12,753 nt of DNA. It comes from Amylibacter sp. (GTDB taxonomy: Bacteria; Pseudomonadota; Alphaproteobacteria; Rhodobacterales; Rhodobacteraceae). Every line of letters begins with the position of its first letter. The first letter of the stretch is position 1. The notes under the pieces were generated by a model. That model saw only the letters and a program-made list of their open reading frames with translations, was not told the DNA's origin and ran no database searches. The DNA is taken from assembly GCA_027083485.1 (NCBI GenBank), contig JALWOO010000733.1, positions 1 through 12,753 of the forward strand, in the 5' to 3' direction. This document shows, one piece after another, positions 7,403 to 12,753 of this stretch. Position numbers and translations under genes: made by a program.

Positions 7403-7905
7403 CAGGCCTCCTCAGGGGCATCAGAGGCGGGAAATTCCACCATCTTCAAGGTTATCACCCATTGCCACAGGAAAACCACACCGGTCAGGGTTGTCGCAAC
7501 CGAAAACGGCAGCCCGGGGGCAAAAACCTTCAGCCCGCCGCTTATCAGCACCAAGGGCACAGCGACCAAGGCCGACCATGCCAGCGCCAGACGGGCCAGC
7601 CGCCAGCTGCCTTTGCCCCCGAAAAGCCGCAGCACCAGATGCGAAACTGCGGCCAGCAGATACATCATTAGCGGAGCCATGAACACGCTCGACACAAACA
7701 TCGCCGCAACCCTTGCCGACAGGGGAATCGGTTCAGGCGAAAGCGCGGTGATCCGCGCCAGATCCGGGAGTCGCGCCACAAAGGACAGGAAACTGAACAA
7801 AAAGATGAACATCAAAATCCGCTCTTCGCCCGATCGTGCCATTTGCGCCCTGAACACCGCGCGCGGCGCGCGGTAGGCCCGCGTAATATCCCCGACCAGT
7901 GACAT
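7402..7905 (-). CDS. Yip1-like multi-pass membrane protein (first of three)
   Basis: A 167-aa membrane protein. An N-terminal amphipathic segment (ITRAYRAPRAVFRAQM) is followed by about four hydrophobic segments (roughly 30-47, 65-92, 104-125 and 132-153) and an acidic tail. LFGGKGSW at 94-101 matches the loop motif of the third copy almost exactly. The ATG at 7905 shares its A with the sufD stop (TAATG), which decides the start against an in-frame upstream start at 7929 inside sufD. The ribosome site is weak (GGCGGGATA), so it probably depends on coupling to sufD. Function unknown; a membrane role linked to the operon is only inferred from position. Confidence 0.65.
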   Translation of the reverse strand: MSLVGDITRAYRAPRAVFRAQMARSGEERILMFIFLFSFLSFVARLPDLARITALSPEPIPLSARVAAMFVSSVFMAPLMMYLLAAVSHLVLRLFGGKGSWRLARLALAWSALVAVPLVLISGGLKVFAPGLPFSVATTLTGVVFLWQWVITLKMVEFPASDAPEEA

Positions 7906-9191
7906 TATCCCGCCCGACGCTCCATCCACGCCGCCAGGCGGGCGCGGATATCTTCGGCGATGGCCTCGTCTTCGACCTCTTCGATGGCCTGATTGAGGAA
8001 TGCCAGCGTCAACATGTCCTGCGCCTGTGCATGAGGCACCCCGCGCGAGGTCAGATAGAACATCGCATCCGCATCAATTTCACCACAGGTAGAGCCATGC
8101 GAACAAACCACATCATCGGCATAGATTTCCAGCTCCGGCTTGGCCAGAAAATTGCTGTTGTCATCCAGCAGCAAAGCCTGTGACAGCTGATAGCCGTCGG
8201 TTTTCTGCGCGCCGGCCTTAACCAGAATTTTGCCCTGAAACACGCCGGTCGCCCCGTTGCGCAACACCTTTTTGAACACCTGGCGGCTCTCGCAGTTCAG
8301 CGCGTCATGGGTGACAAAAACCGTGTCGTCATGGTGGAAATCCCCGTCACCGGCACAGGCCCCCGCCACAGTAGCATGGGCGTTATCACCGGTAAATTCA
8401 ACCACCGCTTCGTTGCGGGTCAGAATGCCGTTCATGGACAGGGTGAAGCTTTTGAAGCTGCTCTCCTGCCCCAGACGCGCAAACATATGGGTTGCCACAC
8501 GACGCAAATGATCGCGTCCCTGTGTGCGGATGTGATGGAATGAGGCACCATCGGCAACATCCACTTCCAGCACCGTATTGCAACGCGCCGCAACAGGACC
8601 ATTTTCGGTCAGGGTCAGATCGGCACCGGCCTCAAGCTTGATCACGTGATGCATCATGGCATCGGCAGTTTCACTGCTGCGCAGATAGATCAGCGAAATG
8701 GCTTTGGGGGCCTTGCCGGTAACACGAATGGCAAACCCCTGATTGGCCTGCGCCGTATTCAGCGCCGCCAACGGACGCGAAACCGGATTTTGGCCATTGG
8801 CCTCCAACACGCCGTAAACACCTGATGCCCAATGAATATCCTTGGCCATGGCATCGGCAATGGGGTCTATTTCCACGCCTTCAAGGCGGACATCATCCGA
8901 TTGCGCCGGATCAAAAACCCCGTCCACAAACACCAAACGCACCCGATCCAGCATTTCAAACGGCATGCCTTCATCTAGCTCCATAACCGGAGCCTGTGGT
9001 GCATCAGCCGCCAGAAAATCCGCCGGATTGGTATAGCGCCAGTATTCATCCCGCCGATGCGGTGCGCCCATTTTGCGCAGGTTTTCCAGCGCCCGATTGC
9101 GGGCATCAACAGCCCAGGCGCCCCCGCCTGCCGGTGTAACAGCGGCGATCATCGCTTCTGCTGCATCCGTTTTTGCCTGTAAAACCGCCAT
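7905..9191 (-). CDS. sufD: Fe-S cluster assembly protein SufD
   Basis: A 428-aa beta-helix partner of SufB in the SufBC2D scaffold; it is needed for iron acquisition and cluster assembly. The N-terminal helical region includes RRDEYWRYTNPADF at 46-59. The C-terminal core shows NCESRQVFKKVL, FQGKILV, the diagnostic KPELEIYADDVVCSHGSTCG near 350-370, and a final LTLAFLNQAIEEV. The CSHG histidine corresponds to the functional His near residue 360 of E. coli SufD. The start at 9191 shares a base with the sufC stop (TAATG) and has AGAGG upstream. The order sufC-sufD is conserved in SUF operons. Confidence 0.95.
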   Translation of the reverse strand: MAVLQAKTDAAEAMIAAVTPAGGGAWAVDARNRALENLRKMGAPHRRDEYWRYTNPADFLAADAPQAPVMELDEGMPFEMLDRVRLVFVDGVFDPAQSDDVRLEGVEIDPIADAMAKDIHWASGVYGVLEANGQNPVSRPLAALNTAQANQGFAIRVTGKAPKAISLIYLRSSETADAMMHHVIKLEAGADLTLTENGPVAARCNTVLEVDVADGASFHHIRTQGRDHLRRVATHMFARLGQESSFKSFTLSMNGILTRNEAVVEFTGDNAHATVAGACAGDGDFHHDDTVFVTHDALNCESRQVFKKVLRNGATGVFQGKILVKAGAQKTDGYQLSQALLLDDNSNFLAKPELEIYADDVVCSHGSTCGEIDADAMFYLTSRGVPHAQAQDMLTLAFLNQAIEEVEDEAIAEDIRARLAAWMERRAG

Positions 9192-9946
9192 TAGGCCACC
9201 TCTGCCAGAATATCGGCATAGCCGTTGTTTTCAACTTCAAGCGCCAGCTCTGGGCCACCGGACTTGATGATCCGGCCATTGGCCATGATGTGCACAACAT
9301 CCGGTTTGATATGGTCCAGCAAACGCTGGTAGTGAGTAATCACCAGAAAGGAGCGCCCCTCGGAGCGCAGCGCATTCACGCCTTCGGCCACCAGCTTCAT
9401 CGCATCCACATCAAGGCCGGAATCGGTTTCATCCAGAATACACATTTTCGGTTCCAGCATCGCCATTTGCAGGATTTCGTTGCGTTTCTTTTCACCGCCC
9501 GAAAAGCCGACATTCACCGGACGTTTCAACATTTCCGCATCAATTTTCAGGGATTTGGCCTTGCTGCGCACCAGTTTCAGGAATTCACCGGCGCTGAGTT
9601 CCTCTTCACCGCGCGCTTTGCGTTGGGCGTTCAGCGCCGTGCGCAGAAAGGTCATGTTGCCCACGCCCGGGATTTCAACCGGATACTGAAACGCCAAAAA
9701 CAGGCCGGCGGCGGCGCGTTCTTCGGGTTCCATGTCCAGCAAATCCACCCCGTCAAGCGTGGCGGAACCGCCGGTCACCCTGTAGCCGTCCTTGCCGGAC
9801 AGAACATAGGACATAGTGGATTTACCGGACCCGTTCGGCCCCATGATCGCATGCACTTCGCCCGCGCCGATTTCCAGATCCAGCCCTTTGAGGATCTGCT
9901 TGTCTTCGTCTTGCAGGGAAACCTGCAGGTTCTTGATTGATAACAT
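9191..9946 (-). CDS. sufC: Fe-S cluster assembly ATPase SufC
   Basis: A 251-aa cytosolic ABC-type ATPase of the SufBC2D complex. ATP binding drives the scaffold rearrangement that exposes the assembly site. Walker A GPNGSGKST is at 36-44, the SufC-type Q loop is in LAFQYPVEIPGV, the signature is FSGGEKKR, Walker B and the D loop are CILDETDSGLD, and the H-loop is in VITHYQR. There are no membrane segments, as expected. The ATG at 9946 has AGAAGG about nine bases upstream. A 48-base gap separates it from the preceding pyruvyl transferase gene, the widest gap in the operon, so an internal promoter is possible but none is evident. Confidence 0.97.
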   Translation of the reverse strand: MLSIKNLQVSLQDEDKQILKGLDLEIGAGEVHAIMGPNGSGKSTMSYVLSGKDGYRVTGGSATLDGVDLLDMEPEERAAAGLFLAFQYPVEIPGVGNMTFLRTALNAQRKARGEEELSAGEFLKLVRSKAKSLKIDAEMLKRPVNVGFSGGEKKRNEILQMAMLEPKMCILDETDSGLDVDAMKLVAEGVNALRSEGRSFLVITHYQRLLDHIKPDVVHIMANGRIIKSGGPELALEVENNGYADILAEVA

Positions 9947-9994
9947 TTTTCTTACCTTCTGTTTGCCCCAAGGGGACGCTTGTTTCTGTGTTTG

Positions 9995-10801
9995 CTATTC
10001 GGCACCCGCGCGCAGCGCTGCCGGAAAATACTTCATCAGGGAGTCTTTGGATTTGGCGATACCTTCGGAATATCCGATTTCGCCCTGTGGCAGGTTTTCG
10101 ATAAACCCTTTGATATCCACCAGCCCGATCGGCGGCGGCAAAGGCCGTTCAACCGAGGCGGCGTAATCGTAAAACTTGAAACGGGGCGAGCGGTGAATCC
10201 CCGCCGGATTGAGCCAGGTATTGGGCACCCCGAAACTGTCCGCCACGATCAGCCCGTGCAAAGACGAGGAAATCACATGCGCACAAGAGGCAATATCGCG
10301 GCAAACCTTGGCGGCATCTTCGCGTACATCAATCAGTTTCAGGACAGGTTCATCCTTGCACAATTGTTGCAGGCCTTCGGAACTGAACTGGCTGAAATGC
10401 GGCACAATGCCGATGCGGTCTTCGCGCGCGATCTCTTCCCCCATCGCCTCGGCAATCAACAACCCCGGATCGCCAAAGAAATCCGTGGTGATGGACATCA
10501 GGCTGGCGGTAATCGGCCCGCGCACCAACGCGAAATTCACGTTGTCTTTGAAATCCTTGCGCAGAGGCCCCATGCAGCCGGTGCCCCAAATCCACGGCTT
10601 GGACCCGTCCTCGCGCGGCTTCATATGGGTGCGGCGCACGAATTGCATGATCGAGCCAATGGCAAACAGATCGCATTCCTCGGGTGCGGCCCAGACAACC
10701 GGACGGCCAGAGGAATGTTCCACGACAGTGCGCGAAATAACATCGCCGAAATTGGGCTGGTCTTTCCACCAAAACAGTTTGAGCGGGTCTGTGTTTGCCA
10801 T
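9995..10801 (-). CDS. Polysaccharide pyruvyl transferase family protein (ExoV-like)
   Basis: A 268-aa soluble protein of the PS_pyruv_trans family, whose characterised members transfer pyruvate from phosphoenolpyruvate to sugars as ketals in exopolysaccharides or cell-wall polymers. Recognisable elements are the N-terminal KLFWWKDQPNFGDVISR, WIWGTGCM near 70-77, VRGPITASLM at 93-102, GDPGLL at 110-115 and the highly diagnostic ISSSLHGLIVADSFGVP at 177-193. The length is close to the short ExoV-type forms. There is no signal peptide. The ATG at 10801 has AGAGG five bases upstream and lies 14 bases after ybjQ. No glycosyltransferase or export genes are nearby, so its substrate cannot be inferred; its presence between SUF genes is unusual. 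Confidence 0.85.
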   Translation of the reverse strand: MANTDPLKLFWWKDQPNFGDVISRTVVEHSSGRPVVWAAPEECDLFAIGSIMQFVRRTHMKPREDGSKPWIWGTGCMGPLRKDFKDNVNFALVRGPITASLMSITTDFFGDPGLLIAEAMGEEIAREDRIGIVPHFSQFSSEGLQQLCKDEPVLKLIDVREDAAKVCRDIASCAHVISSSLHGLIVADSFGVPNTWLNPAGIHRSPRFKFYDYAASVERPLPPPIGLVDIKGFIENLPQGEIGYSEGIAKSKDSLMKYFPAALRAGAE

Positions 10802-10815
10802 AATGCCTCTACCTT

Positions 10816-11142
10816 TTACGCTTTCGTTACCACAACGGCGGTGCCGCTGGCGCTGACCATCAACATCGACCCGTTGGAGCCGATGACTTCGTAATCCAGA
10901 TCCACGCCGACAACCGCATTCGCGCCTTTTTCGGCGGCGCGCTGTTTCAGTTCCGCCAGTGCGGTTTCGCGCGCATCGGCCAGTTTGCTTTCATAGGCAC
11001 CGGAACGCCCGCCGACAATATCGGTGATGGAGGCGAAAATATCGCGCACCACATTGGCCCCCATGATCGCCTCGCCCACAACAATGCCGGCGTAATTGGT
11101 GATCTTGTGACCTTCGATATTGGGCGTGGTTGTAACAATCAT
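10816..11142 (-). CDS. YbjQ/UPF0145 family protein
   Basis: A 108-aa soluble protein of the UPF0145 (DUF74, often called heavy-metal-binding domain) family, which forms a pentameric ring in solved structures but has no settled function. Typical family features are present: [18 protein letters not shown] at 17-34, [11 protein letters not shown] at 41-51, AR..AL..L in the central helix, and [13 protein letters not shown] at 73-85. It has no cysteines, so the heavy-metal name is not supported by any thiol ligand. The ATG at 11142 overlaps the preceding stop (ATGA) and has AAGGGGAA upstream. It is cotranscribed with sufB. Confidence 0.88.
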   Translation of the reverse strand: MIVTTTPNIEGHKITNYAGIVVGEAIMGANVVRDIFASITDIVGGRSGAYESKLADARETALAELKQRAAEKGANAVVGVDLDYEVIGSNGSMLMVSASGTAVVVTKA

Positions 11143-11336
11143 TTGCGTTTCCCCTTGCGGTCTCGAAAATACTCAAACACGGCCTTGAAGCCCCCGTAAA
11201 CCAGTATGAAAACACCGCCCTGTGGCCAGATTTTGGCCTTCAGGTCCGCCATATTCAACCCGCCCGTGTCCATATAAGTGGACAGCAGCACAAACACCAC
11301 AAAGGCAATGGCGATATTGACGATAAAGCGCGTCAT
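11139..11336 (-). CDS. Small membrane protein of unknown function
   Basis: A 65-aa protein translated from an ATG that shares its A with the sufB stop (TAATG at 11338-11334). Longer starts lie inside sufB and give a Gly/Arg-rich non-natural extension, so they are rejected. One clear membrane helix (about residues 4-21, [18 protein letters not shown]) is followed by a short polar loop, a second weaker hydrophobic stretch (39-52) and a strongly basic tail ending RDRKGKRK. By the positive-inside rule the C-terminus would be cytosolic. I do not recognise a family. It overlaps ybjQ by four bases. Tight coupling on both sides supports a real gene. Confidence 0.7.
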   Translation of the reverse strand: MTRFIVNIAIAFVVFVLLSTYMDTGGLNMADLKAKIWPQGGVFILVYGGFKAVFEYFRDRKGKRK

Positions 11337-12753
11337 TATCCAACAGACCCTTCCAGCGAAATCGCCACCAGCGCCTGTGCTTCCATGGCGAATTCCATTG
11401 GCAGGGCCTGCAGCACTTCCTTGGCAAAACCATTGACGATCAGGGCCACGGCCTCTTCCTCGCCCATGCCGCGCTGGCGGCAATAGAACATTTGTTCGTC
11501 ATCCACCTTGGAGGTCGTCGCCTCGTGTTCCACGCGGCTGGAATTGTTTTTGACCTCGATATAGGGCACCGTATGGGCACCGCATTTATCGCCGATCAGC
11601 AGGCTGTCGCATTGGGTATAGTTGCGCGATTTTTCCGCCTTGGGGTGCATGGACACCAGCCCGCGATAGGTATTCTGCGCCTTGCCCGCCGAAATCCCCT
11701 TGGAGACAATCCGGCTTTTGCTGCGCTTGCCCAGATGGATCATTTTGGTGCCGGTGTCGGCCTGTTGCATGTTGTTGGCAATGGCGATGGAATAAAACTC
11801 GCCCTGCGTGTCGTCGCCGCGCAGGATGCAGCTTGGATATTTCCATGTGACGGCGGAACCGGTTTCTACCTGCGTCCACATCACCTTGGCCCGATCACCG
11901 CGACAATCGGCGCGTTTGGTAACGAAATTGTAAATCCCGCCGACGCCGTTTTCATCGCCCGGATACCAGTTTTGCACGGTGGAATATTTCACCTCGGCGT
12001 CTTTTTCGATCACGATTTCCACCACCGCCGCGTGCAGCTGGTTTTCGTCGCGCATGGGGGCGGTGCAGCCCTCCAGATAGGACACATAGGAACCTTCATC
12101 GGCGATAATCAGCGTGCGCTCGAACTGTCCGGTGTTTTCCGCGTTGATACGGAAATAGGTGGACAATTCCATCGGGCATTTGGTGCCTTTGGGGATATAC
12201 ACAAAGGATCCGGCGGAAAACACAGCGGTGTTCAGGGTGGCGTAAAAGTTATCCGACGGCGGCACCACGGACCCGAGGTATTTCCTGACCAACTCCGGAT
12301 GATCGTTGATCGCCTCGTTGATGGAACAGAAAATCACACCGGCCTTTTTCAGGTCTTCCTGAAAGGTGGTGCCCACGGAAACGCTGTCGAATACCGCATC
12401 CACAGCAACCTTGCGGCCCTCGGCGGGTGCGTCTTCGGCCCCTTCGACACCGGCCAGAATAAGCTGCTCTTTCAAAGGGATACCGAGCTTCTTGTAAGTG
12501 GCCAGCACCTTGGGGTCCACCTCGTCTAGCGATTTCGGCTTGTCCTTGGCCATGGATTGGGGTTGCGCATAATAATAGATGCTCTGAAAGTCGATTTTCG
12601 GATAATCGACCATGGCCCAATCCGGTTCCACCATGTTTTTCCAGCGTTCGAACGCCGCCAGACGCCAATCCAGCATCCATTGTGGTTCGTTGTTTTTCTG
12701 AGAAATCAGGCGCACGATGTCTTCGTTGATGCCAATCGGGGCGTATTCGGTTT
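11336..12753 (-). CDS. sufB: Fe-S cluster assembly protein SufB (5' end beyond window)
   Basis: Scaffold subunit of SufBC2D on which the nascent cluster is built. About 471 residues are visible and roughly 35 N-terminal residues are missing. The frame stays open to the window edge, continuing upstream with [15 protein letters not shown], a typical SufB N-terminal segment; the GTG at 12715 is therefore an internal valine codon. Diagnostic segments include [31 protein letters not shown], the [17 protein letters not shown] stretch, and near the C-terminus [20 protein letters not shown] with [21 protein letters not shown]. The conserved cysteines and glutamate of the assembly site are present. 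The gene leads the visible operon; its promoter and any IscR-type regulator lie to the right of the window. Confidence 0.96.
   Translation of the reverse strand, partial: TEYAPIGINEDIVRLISQKNNEPQWMLDWRLAAFERWKNMVEPDWAMVDYPKIDFQSIYYYAQPQSMAKDKPKSLDEVDPKVLATYKKLGIPLKEQLILAGVEGAEDAPAEGRKVAVDAVFDSVSVGTTFQEDLKKAGVIFCSINEAINDHPELVRKYLGSVVPPSDNFYATLNTAVFSAGSFVYIPKGTKCPMELSTYFRINAENTGQFERTLIIADEGSYVSYLEGCTAPMRDENQLHAAVVEIVIEKDAEVKYSTVQNWYPGDENGVGGIYNFVTKRADCRGDRAKVMWTQVETGSAVTWKYPSCILRGDDTQGEFYSIAIANNMQQADTGTKMIHLGKRSKSRIVSKGISAGKAQNTYRGLVSMHPKAEKSRNYTQCDSLLIGDKCGAHTVPYIEVKNNSSRVEHEATTSKVDDEQMFYCRQRGMGEEEAVALIVNGFAKEVLQALPMEFAMEAQALVAISLEGSVG

Noticed and set aside
9173..9940. 255-aa plus-strand frame opposite sufC
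   Set aside because: It is His/Gln/Phe-rich, mirrors sufC, and has no independent evidence.
9980..10894. 304-aa plus-strand frame opposite the pyruvyl transferase gene
   Set aside because: The minus-strand frame has the diagnostic pyruvyl transferase motif and proper operon junctions; the plus frame is a shadow.
11337..11483. Longer start for the small membrane protein at 11483
   Set aside because: The extension lies inside sufB in another frame and is a Gly/Arg/Pro-rich artefact; the TAATG junction marks the real start.
11492..12529. 345-aa open frame on the plus strand opposite sufB
   Set aside because: It is a His/Gly/Val-rich shadow of the strongly conserved sufB on the minus strand, with no domain and no ribosome site that I can support.

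Overview
This window looks like a chromosomal segment of an alphaproteobacterium, most likely Rhodobacteraceae (Roseobacter-like). The evidence is moderately GC-rich coding sequence, a glnB-glnA pair next to a fused nnrE/nnrD gene, alphaproteobacterial-type GAPDH and GlnA sequences, and a SUF operon that lacks the enterobacterial order. There are no rRNA or tRNA genes, insertion sequences, CRISPR arrays or phage genes. Nearly every base lies in, or next to, a recognisable gene.

Left part (1-4857). A possible 3' end of an unidentified plus-strand gene sits at the left edge. It is followed on the minus strand by nnr, the bifunctional NAD(P)H-hydrate repair enzyme. nnr diverges from glnB (PII signal protein) across a 160-bp intergenic region. 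glnB and glnA (glutamine synthetase I) form a nitrogen-assimilation operon with both control tyrosines (Y51 of PII, Y397 of GlnA) intact. A probable terminator separates glnA from gap (glyceraldehyde-3-phosphate dehydrogenase). gap has its own candidate promoter and a perfect 12-bp palindrome of LacI-family type at the expected transcription start.

Right part (4940-12753, all minus strand). Ten tightly packed genes form one SUF iron-sulfur cluster operon, read right to left: sufB (5' end outside the window), a 65-aa membrane protein, a YbjQ/UPF0145 protein, a polysaccharide pyruvyl transferase-like protein, sufC, sufD, three Yip1-type multi-pass membrane proteins, and sufS. Most junctions are 1-4 base start/stop overlaps (TAATG, TGATG, ATGA), so translational coupling is likely. 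SufB, SufC and SufD form the scaffold/ATPase complex and SufS supplies sulfur from cysteine. The six other genes are not core SUF components. The operon ends at sufS and converges on gap, with a strong hairpin terminator between them.

The most noteworthy feature is the set of passenger genes inside the SUF operon: three tandem Yip1-like membrane proteins between sufD and sufS, and the small membrane protein, YbjQ and pyruvyl transferase between sufB and sufC. No SufE, SufU, SufA, SufT or IscR gene lies in the visible part.
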